The notes under the pieces: model-generated | Told to the model about the DNA's origin: nothing | What the model saw: the letters and a program-made list of their open reading frames with translations, nothing else | Database searches by the model: none | Position numbers and translations under genes: made by a program | Shown: positions 1 to 13,200 of the stretch, in pieces | Numbering within the stretch: position 1 is the stretch's first letter | Layout: each line of letters starts with the position of its first letter | From: Cichorium intybus | Lineage: Eukaryota > Streptophyta > Magnoliopsida > Asterales > Asteraceae | Length of the DNA stretch: 64,000 bases | Reading direction: 5' to 3' | Assembly: GCA_023525715.1 (NCBI GenBank) | Contig: CM042010.1 | Span: 82,461,894-82,525,893 of the forward strand

Positions 1-258
1 TTTAATTAACGAATTTTTTTTACTATGTAATATATAAAATTTTAGTGGTATTTTAATTATATAAAAGAAAATTAGTGTCATAAAATATAAAAGTGCCACT
101 ATTAGATAAAAAAATAGTGTCATAAAACATAAAGTGCCACTGTATGTATTGAAAATTATAGCGGCATAAAAAAAGAGCCACTAAAAATACGTTATAGTGG
201 CAAAAAAGCAAAGTGTCACTAAAATTGTGTGCCACTAAATGTAATTATATTTGTAGTG
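1..258. mobile_element. Right end of a CACTA-type transposon (partial)
   Basis: The stretch is dense in short copies of GTGCCACTA and its complement TAGTGGCA in both orientations, the usual subterminal repeat pattern of CACTA (En/Spm) elements. It ends at 258 with TTTGTAGTG, which read from the other strand is CACTACAAA, a typical CACTA terminus. The adjacent bases 259-261 (ATC) would be the 3-bp target duplication, but the left end is outside the window. It appears to have landed inside the Ulp1-type gene that resumes at 262. No coding sequence is seen. Confidence 0.6.
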
Positions 259-261
259 ATC

Positions 262-1194
262 GTACTTTCAGAGGTCTTACAACTATTGTTAAACCGTCGG
301 CTTGATCTCCACATTATACAATGGTTTGCAATGTAAGTTCTTATTACTTATTATTGCTTTTTATTGAACTTATAAAATATCATTTTATATATGATTTAAT
401 TTACTAACCTTATATAATATTATTAAGGTATTTTTATGAGCTGCCAAAGAATTCGTCTTGCGCTTTCCTTGATGCGAGAATTATTAAAGATGATGACGAT
501 GACAAAACAAAACAAGCCGCCGTCATACATCACATAAAACAATTAGTTTTGCATCATGAGAAGAAATATTTTTTTCTTGCACCATATATATTTAGGCAAT
601 ATATAATTCTCCATATAATACAAATACACACTAAACATACGGAAAGCCTAAATGTTTTCTGATTTATATTTTTGTAGAGGACATTGGGTGCTTATTATTC
701 TTTGGCCAAAAAACGGAATCGCGTATATTCTTGACTCTTTAAAACGTTCCGCTACATCGGGCAAATACCCCATTGTGTCTATGATAGATGAAGCTTTCCC
801 AGGTACATATAAATGGAAGATTGCAAAGGTTTGTTTTAAAATTCATTTTTTTTTCAATTTATATGAAGGTGTTGAAAATATTTATTTGTGATTTAATTAC
901 AGTGCTTCAAACAAAAAGCCAGTTGGGAATGTGGTTTTGTAGTCATCAAACATATGCAGGAGTTCGTTGAGATGATTCAACACAATTGTTCCACTGAAGA
1001 AGTACGTGTTCTTTTGGTATAAAAATATAACTTTTCTTTCTTTATTTACCTGAATATAATATTGTTGTAATTGCTTTTAGTTTTGGAACAAGAATATGCT
1101 GTTTTCGAGTGATGATATCGAGCAAATGGTATTAAATCTATTGCTAATGTTAGTTAGCAAGGAGATTGAAGGCCGCAGGAAGAATATTCAATAA
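262..1194 (+). CDS. Ulp1-like SUMO protease domain (peptidase C48), 5'-truncated, transposon-borne
   Basis: Five exons can be joined in one open frame: 262-332, 428-595, 678-828, 903-1001 and 1081-1194. The product ends with a C48 catalytic domain: His in GHWVLIILWP, Asp in YILDSLKR, and Cys in SWECGFVVIK, preceded by a Gln in CFKQKAS. These are the His, Asp, Gln and Cys of Ulp1-type cysteine proteases, which cleave SUMO conjugates. The intron at 596-677 would use a GC donor (AG then GCAATA) instead of GT; joining there gives a clean IFRGHW reading. The other introns are GT-AG. The 5' part is cut off by the CACTA end at 258, so no start codon is visible and this copy is probably not functional. 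Such genes in CACTA elements have no proven role in transposition. Confidence 0.7.
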
Positions 1195-1431
1195 GAAACG
1201 ATTTTCTGTAACATTGTTCTTGGACATATGTTTATATATAACATTATAGCATTGTACTCGATAAGGTACAAATTTGTATATAATTCTGAATGTTGGTACT
1301 GGAACAAATATTTGTATAATGACCCGAAATAAATTTAGAGTGCGTAATATATGATTATATGCATGGACCGAAATCAAATTTAGTGCAATTTGCTTGTTTT
1401 TTATCATGGGCCATAACTACTTGGTAGGACT

Positions 1432-1712
1432 AAGCCCATATGGCACGCAAAGCCCATGTGTCAGGCTAAGCCTAAACGAAGACTAAGCCAATGTGTCACA
1501 CTAAGCCCAAATGGCAGACTAAGCCCATGTCGTAGACTAAGCCCATGTGGTACGCTAAGCCCAAATGGTAGACTAAGTCCATGTGTTAGGCTAAGCTCAA
1601 ATGGCTAACTAAGCCCTTGTCGTAGGCTAAGCACAAAAGGCAGACTAAGCCCATGTGTCAGGCTAAGTCCAAATGGCAGACTAAGCCCATGTGGCAAGCC
1701 TAAGCCAAATTA
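1432..1712. repeat. Minisatellite inside the Ulp1 CACTA element
   Basis: A unit of about 35 bp, built on GGCAGACTAAGCCCATGTG and GCTAAGCCCAAAT, is repeated about eight times with point differences. It lies between the Ulp1 gene and the 3' subterminal zone. No open frame of note. Confidence 0.8.
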
Positions 1713-1949
1713 TATGATGCGGTTAATATTATATGCTGCGTTGTTTTAATGATGCGGGTTATATGTATTTAATGCGATGTGCTATACTTTCAGGAAAGCT
1801 CATTTGATGCGGTTTAGTCATTGCTGGTGCGGTTTGATAAACCGCACTAATAAATATGATATTTAATACTGCGCAATATTTAGGTGCGGTTGAATAACCG
1901 CATCTAAATACCATTTTAACCGCACCAACAAATCACTTCTGTAGTAGTG
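1713..1949. repeat. 3' subterminal repeats of the Ulp1 CACTA element
   Basis: Repeated TGCGGTT and AACCGCA motifs, several arranged as short hairpins (GCGGTTGAATAACCGC at about 1886), run up to the terminus at 1949. In CACTA elements such motifs are the binding sites of the TnpA-type protein. Confidence 0.6.
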
Positions 1950-2587
1950 AAATGGAATCTCAATTTAATTGATCAAATGGAGTGAAGCCGTAAAAGAATC
2001 GTCAAAAACTTAGAGCATTTGGTGCTTTTCTTTTCTTTTTCAAGAGTAAGTGATGTTAAAAAAGGATCCGATTTAATTTTGTAGTCGAAGCCATTAACGA
2101 AAGATGACTTTACACACTAGTAATTAACGCGTGCATATCCCTTCATTTTTAATTTCGATAAAGCTTCTTTGAATACTCAATTCTTTCTCTTCATTTAGTA
2201 TAAGCATTAATACCATGCATACGGATAGACACGTTGCACAATAGCATTTAATGTTCCCAATAAGGCGGGACCCCCAAAGAGAGACTATTCCATGTTTCCT
2301 TGACCGAGACATGTGGAGAGAGATGCCTTTGGCTTTTACATGTCATTAACGTGTAAAGAGTCAGCTACAGGTGTCTAGAATTCTAGTATTGTTGCGGGTG
2401 TCTTGGAGTTGGTGGGTTGGTTTTAATGAAGCACAGAGATAGGAGACCGGTATTGGTTTTTTATGGCGGTGGGTTGTTATCTTACTAACGGCCATTAGGG
2501 AAATTAGGGGTTAGCTAAAAAGACACCCTAATTTACCCTAATTTACTAAGAAGACACCATATCTGCTGGGTAACAGAACCGCCAGCC
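1950..2587. other. Intergenic region upstream of the P450
   Basis: Non-coding in all frames. It contains a short imperfect duplication around 2515-2565 (AAGACACC followed by CTAATTTAC-like text twice). No transposon ends are recognised. Confidence 0.5.
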
Positions 2588-2658
2588 CACGTGTCTCGAA
2601 TGCCATATGTATTGCTTGCCATGCATTGGTCTACAATCCAGCATCACAGCTATATAAG
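2588..2658 (+). promoter_or_regulatory. P450 promoter: ACGTG box and TATA box
   Basis: CCACGTGTC at about 2587-2595 is a G-box/ABRE-like element, and TATATAAG starts at 2651. The ATG at 2697 is 46 bases downstream of the TATA box, implying a short leader. This supports 2697 rather than any upstream codon as the original start. Confidence 0.5.
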
Positions 2659-2696
2659 AAGCTGACTTGTTAGTAAGTTGCGTGCATGTAGCAAAA

Positions 2697-4398
2697 ATGA
2701 TATCAAAGCTTGCAAACAAGATTTTCTCAACAGCTACCACCTTCTGGTTATGGTGGTGGGAAGTCGACAACGAACAAGACGAACTTGCTCGCACATTTCT
2801 CACCCTTTTAGTTCCGACACTAGTACTTTTATGGTACAAATGGACATTTTCGTACCCCCAAAACGGCAAGAAACACTTGCCTCCAGGTTCCTATGGCTTA
2901 CCAGTTATAGGGTACCTCCCATTTCTCGGCTCCAACTTGCATGAAAAATTCACGGAGATGGGTCACCGTTATGGTCCCATCTTTAGTGTACGGCTCGGAA
3001 CAAAGCTTCACGTTGTGGTGAACTCCATGGAGCTAGCGAAGGTCGTGGCTCGTGACCAGGACAAGACCTTAGCTAACCGCAGCCCCCCACTCACAGCCGT
3101 AATCAGCTCTTATGGCGTGAACAATATATCATGGTCGAACAACAACTCACATTGGCGGAACATGCGGAAGCTTTTAGTCAGCCAATTGATGAGCAGTGCA
3201 AATCTCATCTCTACTCAGAGCTTTCGAACATATGAAGTGAGAAAGATGGTGACAGAAGTCTACGCTAAGCTCGGGCAAAAGATCGACATTAATGAAATTG
3301 CTTTCGACGCGGCGTTTGGTGTTTTGACAAGCATGTTATGGCATCATAGCGAAACTGGGGAAGGAAGCTATTCAAGCTATTTAGTAGAAAGGTTTCTAGA
3401 AGTTGAGTTCAAGATCATAGAGTTACAAGGAGCGCGAAATGTCTCTGATTTTCTCCCAATGCTATCATCGTTCGATCTACAAGGAAGGCAGCGAGAAATG
3501 CATACGCAAATGGTTTATGTTAACCAGATTTTGGACGAACTTATCCAAGGAAGAATCAAAGCCAACTCATGCAAGGTCAAAGGAGAAGTTGATGAAGATC
3601 AAAAGGATTTCTTGCAGATCTTACTAAAGCTTAAAGAGCAGAAAGATGCTCCAACATCATAAAACTTTGACCAAATAAAGGCTCTACTAATGGTACGTTG
3701 TCCTATACTTTATTTTTATTTTTATATTAATACAAAAAGTACATAATACTAAAAGTATGCATGGGAAATTGTTACAACAGAACATCGTGACCGCAGCGAC
3801 AGTGACAATATCGATCATGGTGGAATGGGTGATGGCAGAGATTTTGCATAATCCAGTGGTGAAAGCAAAGATTCAGGGGGAATTAACAGAGGTTGTTGGT
3901 ATGAACATTGTGGAAGAATCTCATCTGTCCAAGTTATCATATTTGGATGCAGCCATCAAGGAGACACTAAGGTTGCACCCTCCCCTTCCTCTCCTAGTCC
4001 ATAGATGCCCAGATGAAGCTTGCACAGTTGGCGGGTACAACATTCCAAAGGGTACTATTGTCTATTTGAATGTTTGGGCTATCCATCGGGATCCCGAAAA
4101 CTGGACCAATCCATTGGAGTTCAAGCCTGAGAGGTTCCTAAATGGCAAGTGGGATTACAATGGAACTAATTTCAAGTTTCTGCCGTTCGGATCTGGAAGA
4201 AGAATGTGCCCGGGAATCCATCTGGGGGAGAAGATGCTGATGTATACGGTAGCATCGCTCTTGCATTCTTTTGAATGGAGCTTGCCTGAAGGTGAGGAGC
4301 TAGAGCTTTCTGATGAGTATGGATTTCTGACGAAGAAGAGGAAACCACTGATGGTTATACCCTCTCAGAAATTATCTGATGCAAGCATGTACCTGTAG
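2697..4398 (+). pseudogene. Cytochrome P450 pseudogene, CYP706-like
   Basis: Two exons (2697-3692, 3781-4398) separated by a phase-0 GT-AG intron encode about 536 codons, normal for a plant microsomal P450. Visible in order: N-terminal hydrophobic anchor (about residues 35-50), proline-rich hinge LPPGSYGLPVIGYLPF, C-helix WRNMRK, ExxR motif KETLR, PERF, and haem loop FLPFGSGRRMCPG with the ligand Cys. The wording is closest to the CYP706 family as I know it. Two defects: an in-frame TAA at 3660-3662 (codon 322, just before the exon end) and loss of the I-helix oxygen-activation motif, where the expected AGGTDTT-like text reads TAATVTIS. The haem end is otherwise clean, so decay is recent. The family oxidises small hydrophobic metabolites on the ER; the substrate here is unknown. 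A sequencing error at the stop would not rescue the I-helix. Confidence 0.85.
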
Positions 4399-4499
4399 TA
4401 GAACGTATGTTGTTCGCTTAATAAAATATGCATGCTTGTTTGAAATAAACTTGATATGTTGACTTCGAACCACAATTGTTAAACTTGATATGTTTGATG

Positions 4500-4800
4500 T
4501 AATCTGAATAGTGACCAAAATATATAAGTCATCACTAAATAGTGACTAAAGTGTAGAAGTCACTATATATCAGTGACGACTAGTCCCGTCACTAATCAAC
4601 CAAAGTCGTCACTTTTTAGTACAATTAATGACCTATCTAGTGACCATAGTAGAAATGTCACTATTTTGGTATACCTTGTTATAGTGACCAAATATACAGT
4701 CACTGATTACTTATTTTTAGAGACTAAAAAAAAGTGGTCACTAATCTTTTATTGTTAGTGACCCAAAAAATAGTCACCAATGATGGAATTACAAGAAAAG
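4500..4800. repeat. TAGTGAC-repeat element (MITE or CACTA-derived fragment)
   Basis: Many copies of TAGTGACC, GTCACTA and variants in both orientations fill this stretch 3' of the P450. The pattern resembles CACTA subterminal repeats and is like the one at 38660-38906. Clean termini and a target duplication were not found, so the class is uncertain. Confidence 0.4.
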
Positions 4801-5004
4801 GACATTGCTATAATTTTTTTAATGATGATTTGAAAAAGACATTTGGGTTGCCTCTTCTGATTTCAATTCCAATTTTCGTCCGATTCAGATTCAGATTCCA
4901 ATTCCTATTCCACTTATGATTCGGATTAATTCCGACTCTTTTCCAAACACAACAAGATTTTAATTGGAAAACAATAAATAAAAACCTACTTAACTACATT
5001 TACA

Positions 5005-6185
<1,181 letters not shown>

Positions 6186-8160
6186 CACTACTAGAAAACA
6201 GGGGTAATAGCTACCAAAATCAGTGACCAACCAATTTCCGTCAGTAATTAGCTACGGTTTTCTGACGAAAGAGTTACGAAAACGCCAACCCTAATTTTAC
6301 CGACGAGCTACCGACGGATTCGCGACAAAAGTCTTAGTTGTCGGTAAAGCGTCGGAAAATTGTAGGAAAATAAAATATTTACCTACCAATTACTGACGAC
6401 AAACAAAATAAAATAGAAAATCTTCATCTTGGTAGGTATTCGGTTAAAAAAAATAAATTACCTACCAATTACCGACGACAAGCAAAATAAAATAGAAAAT
6501 CTTCATCTTGGTAGGTATTCGGTAGGAAAAAAAAATAAATCTAATTATAATATTCTTTTTAACTCTTATTAATAGTATTTTTTGGTTATTATTATTTGTA
6601 TGTGTAAATGTATTGTTAGATCTTTAAAAGATGATGCTAAAAAACGCTATTTAATCGTTATAATACTATAATTAATTTCAAACGGGTAAACATATGTATG
6701 TATATATATATTATGTAAAATATATAATATAGATCTTTAAAAGTTTATGCTAAAAAACGCTATTTACTCGCGACAAAAGTCTTAGTTGTCGGTAAAGCGT
6801 CGGAAGATTGTAGGAAAATAAAATATTTACCTACCAATTACCGACGACAAACAAAATAAAATAGAAAATCTTCATCTTGGTAGGTATTCGGTTAAAACAA
6901 AATAAATTACCTACCAATTACCGACGACAAGCAAAATAAAATAGAAAATCTTCATCTTGGTAGGTATTCGGTAGGAAAAATAAACAAATTTGGTAGGTAA
7001 TCCGTCAGAATTTATATATGTATATATATATTATGTAAAATATATAGTATAGATCTTTAAAAGATAATGCTAAAAAACGTAGTTTAGTCCTCAAAAAATG
7101 AAAAATAAACAAATTTGGTAGATAATCCGTCAGAATTTACCTACGGAACGGTGACCAATAACCTTCATTGGTAGGTAATCAGTCGGTATTTCCTACAAAA
7201 TACCTACCGATGTTTTTATATTTAATTTTTAAGGCCTAAATGTTGTTTTTTTAACTTCATTTTTAACTTATTTATTATACACTACTTACTTCATTTTTCT
7301 CAAATTATACATCATATTTATATACGTACATGCTATAATACTTTCAAATGGGTAAACGTATGTATGTATATAGATATTATGTACAATATATGGAAAATGA
7401 AATAACTAATGTATAATATAGATCTTAAAAAGATGATGCTAAAAAACGTCGTTTAGTCCTCAAAAAATAAAAAGTAAACAGATTTGGTGGGTAATCCGTC
7501 AGAAATTACCTACTGAATAGTGACCAATAACCTTCGCTGGTAGGTAATCCGTCGGTATTGCCTACAAAATACCAACCGATTTTTTTATTTTTAATTTTTT
7601 AAGGCCTAAATGCTGTTTTTTCAGCTTCATTTTTTAGCTTATTTATTATACACTACTTACTTCATTTTTCCCAAATTATACATAATATTTATATACGTAC
7701 ACACATGCACATCTTCAAAGATAATTACTCGTATGTGTGTTTTCGTATGTGTATTTATGTAAGTGTAAATGTATTTGTTTGTGTAAATGTATGGGTTTGT
7801 GTGTAAGTGTATGTATATATATATGTGTATGTGTATGTACACGCGTATGTGTCTCAAAAAGTGTCGGACTATTCAAAACGACATGTAGTTATACTCGTTA
7901 TAATGTAATAATGCTTTCAAACGGGTAAACGTATGTATGTATATAGATATTATGTACAATTTGGGAAAAATGAAATAACTAATGTATAATATAAATCTTA
8001 AAAAGATGATGCTAAAAAAGCTTCGTTTAGTAATCGAAAAATGAAAATTTAACAAATTTGGTGGGTAATCCGTCAGAAATTAGCTACCGAATTGTGACTA
8101 ATAATCTTTAGCGGTAGGTATTCTGTCGGTAATTTGCTACGGAATACCGACCGATTGGGT
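6186..8160. repeat. 5' subterminal region of the CACTA element with internal duplications
   Basis: Motifs such as ACCTACCAATTACCGACGA and TTGGTAGGTATTCGG recur in both orientations. Larger direct copies are visible: about 6340-6540 recurs at about 6780-6990, and a block with TATGTACAAT, AAAAAGATGATGCTAAAAAA and GGTAATCCGTCAGAA recurs near 7020-7200, 7360-7570 and 7930-8150. A degenerate GT-rich tract (about 7735-7855) lies between two copies. No gene is supported. Confidence 0.75.
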
Positions 8161-8208
8161 TAGACATTAAATAACTCTTAAAAATAAAATAACATGAATG
8201 AAGTATCT

Positions 8209-8280
8209 TGGCGGATTGGGTAACGCGTTGACATCCCACAAGCAAGACCAGGGTTCGAGTCCTTTTTACGTTTTCTCTGA
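8209..8280 (+). mobile_element. SINE-like tRNA-derived head (Pol III A and B boxes)
   Basis: TGGCGGATTGGG at about 8214 matches a tRNA A box and GGGTTCGAGTCC at 8251-8262 a B box, about 26 bases apart, in the spacing of a tRNA-derived Pol III promoter. No acceptor stem or full cloverleaf is formed, so a tRNA gene is unlikely. The tail that follows (GGAAAAAATTTCCCCCCTT, then AAAACCCCACCACAG) recurs at about 8390-8422, suggesting a partial second copy. No target duplication was found. Confidence 0.45.
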
Positions 8281-8447
8281 AAATTTTTAAGGAAAAAATT
8301 TCCCCCCTTAAAACCCCACCACAGAAAAAAAAAAAAGTTTCCCCCATCCGCTTTTTATTCTTACGGACGCTTTCTCTAAAAAATGTTAAGGAAAAGGTTT
8401 CCCCCTTAAAACCCCACCACAGACCCCATCCGCTTTTTATTCCTCTC
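8281..8447. repeat. Two direct copies of a SINE-tail-like sequence
   Basis: TTTCCCCC, then TTAAAACCCCACCACAGA and CCATCCGCTTTTTATTC, occurs twice with a GACGCTTTCTCT linker. This may be a tandem duplication of the SINE-like piece just upstream or of captured sequence. Confidence 0.45.
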
Positions 8448-8449
8448 AT

Positions 8450-8740
8450 GAAAATGGAAACCCTAAAACAGTCGTTGCTTTTCTTCTGCCAGCGATTCTA
8501 ATGTAGAAGCTCTCCAATGGCCGGCCACTTTTTCCCTCACCAGTCTCTCATACTCAACTGTTATTGGTAGGCGACCACCACTCCTCTTCTCTGAGCGTTG
8601 TTGCCTTCGAACCCCGACCTCCGGTCTCGATTTCACCGGCCATTCTTGCCGTTCTCACTGCCGGCAACTAGGGTTCCTCCGACGACCCTTCCCAACCTCC
8701 GGCGGTCCACCTCAGTTCATCCCTCCCAAAACAAGGTATA
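8450..8740 (+). other. GC-rich exon-like segment in the CACTA element
   Basis: This is clearly richer in C and G than its surroundings, with CCGGCCA, CTCCGGTCTCGATTTCACC and CCTCCGGCGG, and ends with ACAAG before GTATAAATATT, a plausible splice donor. It could be the non-coding first exon of the transposase transcript or a captured host leader. No long open frame covers it. Confidence 0.3.
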
Positions 8741-8907
8741 AATATTTGCGTTTCTCCTAAAACCAAAAAGGAACAAAAGAGGAATTGAGTATTTCTACAA
8801 TTGTTATTAACTAGTTTTTTGACTCGTAATATTTCTTTTTCTTGTTATTATGTTGGTTTGTTGTTTGATTGCATCAATACTACGTAGTACATACCTAGTT
8901 TACTTCT

Positions 8908-9567
8908 TTAAATCTGTTTTGATTTACGGATGGTATACATGGGTCGAAAGAGTTTTTTCTTTTCTGCTTGCCATCGGAGACAGAGAAACTGAGATAAGAT
9001 TAGCACATCCCTAAAAGACTTACCCCTTTGACCCACCCGATCTGCTGCAGGAAGAGGATTTCTCTCTATATTCTTAACCAAGTTCGGCTCCACAGACGCG
9101 ACATAAGCTCTCCCTTGCATGACCAAAACATTTTCCGAACGTCTTATTCTATCATATTTGGCCACATTCACCTTTAGCTTTCTTCCCTCCATTGTAACTT
9201 TGTTTAAAGAACATTCTAATGCAGCGACATCCATTACTCTGATGAATCTCACAAAAGCAAAAACTTCTCCAGCTCTATCTTTCTTCTCCAGGACGTATGC
9301 ATCCACAATATTGCCATAGTTCATCAAAGCTTTCCACAACATTCTACTCGTACAATTTCTTGGAAGATTAGAGACAAAAAACGTAATAGCCACCTTATTT
9401 AGTTCCTCATGATTCCTCCGCTTTGCTCTATTGTCATTTTGTTTCCTATTCACCACCTTTCTCCGGCCCTCGCCTTCTTCCAGCTCCAAGCTTTTCCACG
9501 CAACTTTTCGCCTCTCCATAGACAAACTTACTTGTTTTTCTGAATCGAGCAATGAGCATGCAAGCAC
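8908..9567 (-). pseudogene. RRM protein fragment, LINE ORF1-like, inside the CACTA element
   Basis: A 219-codon open frame on the minus strand encodes one RNA recognition motif at about residues 60-140: RNP2-like FFVSNL, RNP1-like GEVFAFVRF, ending KLKVNVAKYDR. The N-terminal part is charged and lysine/arginine-rich. RRM proteins with this wording are the ORF1 products of plant non-LTR retrotransposons, which bind element RNA; a captured host RRM gene is the alternative. No reverse transcriptase or poly-A tail follows, so it is a fragment. It lies antisense to the transposase genes in what is probably their 5' intron or leader. Confidence 0.6.
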
Positions 9568-10202
9568 ACACCTACATCTTCTCGGTTATAGTGTATATTT
9601 TATTGTTTCTTGACTTCTTTATGCTTTTGCTTTAATTCTTTTTGACCGTTAATAAGAAAAGAAAAGAGACAACATGGATGCTTTTGCTATAATTCTTTTC
9701 ACGCATGGGTTTTCCTCCATGTATCTTTTCTGTGTTAATGTGAGATTTTGACAACACAAAAGCAACCATAGCCAATAAGATGTAGGTGCATATCTACGTT
9801 CATTTTAAAAAAGTAAGATGCTTTATTAAGTGTTTGATGATTGGTAATAATCTAATTTATAATTCTATATTGCTTTTAATAAACATTGTATATTATAATT
9901 AAACGACGTAAAGATTTATACATACATAGGAAATCGTAAACCCAAATCTCCCACAATCACAGGAAAAAGCTATTAAAATCTTGTTTATTTTTTGTTACCA
10001 ATTTTGCCCTTGTGGGTAATTCATAGGAAAAAGCTATTAAAAACTTGTTTATTTTTGTTACAGGTATAAAAGCTATTAAAAACTTGTTTCGATACATAAA
10101 ATTGGTTCCATGTGTATATTTCTTATTAGTAGTACTATTATAATATTTTTTAACAATTTTTTAAATTACCTAACAATTTTAGATTACTAGTTATAGAACA
10201 AA
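9568..10202. other. Leader region before TNP2
   Basis: AT-rich and non-coding. AAAAAGCTATTAAAA followed by CTTGTTT occurs three times between about 9963 and 10090, a short local duplication. Confidence 0.5.
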
Positions 10203-13200
10203 ATGTACCGGAATCGAGAATGGATGTACACGAAAAGATTGACTACGAATGGTTGTTTCAACCCGGAATTTGAATATTATGTCAAGTATTTCTTAGATTT
10301 TGCCTACACCAATGCAACAAACATCCAAGCTAGTATCAAGGACGGGGTGGAGGTTTTAGAAATTAGATGTCCGTGTGCAAAATGCAAAAATCGTTATTAC
10401 AATACGAGATCATTGGTTAGCCAACATCTATATATGCATGGATTCATGGATAATTATTTGCTATGGTTAGCACATGGTGAATTATATCCGACAATAGAAG
10501 TAGGTCAAAGTTCGAACCCAGAAACGGCTCACGACATTGATTATGATGTGCACGATTATCCTAGATACGAGCAGATGGTTATCGAAGCCATACACCAACC
10601 TGAGGTTCCTTATTATCAGCAAACACCACAAGACCCAAATCAATCGGCCCAAGCTTTCTACAATTTGGTGAAACAAGCGAGTGAGCCTTTATGGGACGGT
10701 TCAAATAAAGCTTCCATACTCTCCGCTACCACAAGATTATTGAACTGGAAATCAGAGAGTAATGTTTCAGACTCGACATTTGATAGACTACTCCCGATAG
10801 TGAAAGACTTCCTACCAACAGACGAGAAGCTTCCAAACAACTTCTACGAGACCAAAAAGATGTTGAAGCCGTTACTTTTGCCTTTACAAAGGATTCATGT
10901 GTGTAAAAACCATTGCATTCTATTTTGGGGACAGTTTGTTGATCTGGATAGTTGTCTAGTATGTAATGAAAGTAGATACAAGAAATTTGGGAATAAGGTT
11001 CCTAATTTGGTCATGACCTACATGCCGATTGGACCGAGACTTCAGAGGTTGTTCTATTCAAAAAAGACAGCTAAATATTTGACTTGGCACTCAGATCATG
11101 TAGTAGATGCAGAAAAGATGACGCATCCTAGTGAAGCAAAGGCTTGGAGTCATTTTGACATGACTTATCCTGATTTTGCAGATGAGAAGCGCAATATTCG
11201 TCTTGGGTTGTGTACCGATGGGTTCAGTCCAAATAATTCAAACGGGAGTCCGTATTCATGTTGGCCGGTGTTTATCACAGTTTACAACCTACCTCCTTGG
11301 TTGGCATTCAAACACCAGTACATACAACTTCCTGTGATCATTCCTGGGCGAAAGAACCCAGGACAGAATTTGGATGTTTTTCTACAACCATTAGTGAAAG
11401 AGCTGAAGATGTTGTTCGAATATCGCATTGAAACCTATGATGCCCATCGAAGGGACAACTTTCAGATGAGAGCTGTACTTCTATGGACAGTTAGTGACTT
11501 TCCTGCTTATGCAATGTTGTCCGGATGGAGCACGAAAGGTAATTTAGCTTGCCCATATTGTTCCGATAAATCGGGATCATTTCGGCTTAGCAATGGAAAA
11601 AAATCGTGTTGGTTTGACTGTCATAGAAAACACTTGCGTAGAGGACATGCTTTTCGGGGTGATAAGGTTAATTTTCTGAAGAACAAAACAGTGAGGCGTG
11701 AAGTACCAATTCCGTACCCATCTGGAGAAGAGATTTGGCAGACAATCCAACATTTCAGCACTGTATACAACGGTACTCCTTATGGTCTGAATTATCTAAA
11801 ACCAGATGGTTTCGGTACTACACATAACTGGGTAAAGAAGAGCATCTTTTGGGAGCTTCCATATTGGCGTCATCTGTTGATCAGACACAACCTTGATGTG
11901 ATGCATATTGAGAGGAATGTGTTTGAAAACTTGTTTCACACTATTATGGGAACCTCTAAAACAAAAGACAATTCGAAGGCGAGGGAAGATATTGAGATTC
12001 TATGTGATCGTCCTATTTTAAACCTAGTCCGGGTCAACAATAAGAAGTCTAAAAAAAAGCCTGGCCTTTACACGTTGAAAAAGGGAGATGTTAAAAAATT
12101 TGTGCTTGGCTGAAAAAGCTCAAATTTCCCGATGGGTATGCATCGAATATAGGAAACTGTGTAAACATCGGAGATAACAGCTTTTATGCCTTCAAAAGCC
12201 ATGACTGTCATGTTTTTATGCAGCGGTTGCTCCCACTTGCTATTAGAGGGTTTGTTCCAACAAATATATATGAGGCCGTAACAGAGATGTGTTCGTTCTT
12301 TCGTGTATTATGCTCGAAAACTTTGCATCTACAGGACTTGTCAGACATGAAACGTAGCATTATTCAAACCATCTGCAAGTTGGAGCAAATATTCCCTCCA
12401 GGCTTCTTTGATTCCATGGAACACCTGGTCATACATTTAGTTGATGAAGCTATTGCTGGTGGTCCGATACATTATAGATGGATGTATCAATACGAGAGGT
12501 AATAACGTTGTTGTAATATTATATATCAAACATTTCAAAGTTTTTTTTGGCATTCATAACACATTCTTGAATGTAGGAAGCTTGGCTTAATAAAAAGAAG
12601 AATTAGGAACAAAGCGAGGGTTGAGGGTTCAATCGCCAATGAACATCTAGTGCACGAACTCGCTACTTATTGTTCTTTATATTTTTCCCCGACGATTGAG
12701 ACCCGCCATAATCGAGAGCCGCGAAATTTCGCACCGCAACCTCATAACTCTTCTAGTGGAGAATCTACGTTGACCGTGTTTAGAGTACCATCAAGAAGAT
12801 TACATGAAAAGGGCGGAAAACGGATACACTTGAGTTTTGAAGAACTTCACAAGGCGCACACATACATCTTGCTAAACTGTAAAGAGCTTATCTCATATAT
12901 CCTCGAGTTTGATGAAGTGGCCCCTGAAATATATCTGAATGAACCAATTTTGGGTCTCAGAGATAAATATTTTGCCACATGGTTTGAGCAAAAAGTAAGT
13001 AAAAGTAGTTCAATCATAGTGATTATTATTAGTAAATCATTAACCAACACAATGCATGTATGTTTTTCAATATAGGTAATGCTTCAATCATTAGATGGAA
13101 GTGCTAGTCACCTGGAAATTTTAGCAATGAGACCATCTCCATATGCTCTATCTCATAACGGATACTTTGTAAATGATTATAAATTCCACACTCAATATTA

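Larger units (their letters stand above)
259..1949 (+). mobile_element. 3' part of a CACTA element carrying a Ulp1-like gene
   Basis: This segment holds a Ulp1-type protease gene, a tandem repeat and a subterminal zone rich in TGCGGT and ACCGCA. It ends at 1949 with CTGTAGTAGTG, the complement of CACTACTACAG, which fits a CACTA terminus. Plant CACTA elements are known to carry Ulp1-like peptidase genes besides TNP2. The transposase and the 5' end lie outside the window, so the target duplication cannot be checked. Confidence 0.6.

Noticed and set aside
2667..2697. Upstream non-ATG start for the P450 at 2667
   Set aside because: The first in-frame ATG is at 2697, 46 bases after the TATA box; a TTG start at 2667 would lie too close to it.
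8209..8280. A functional tRNA gene
   Set aside because: A and B boxes are present, but no paired acceptor stem or full cloverleaf can be drawn; a SINE-like head fits better.
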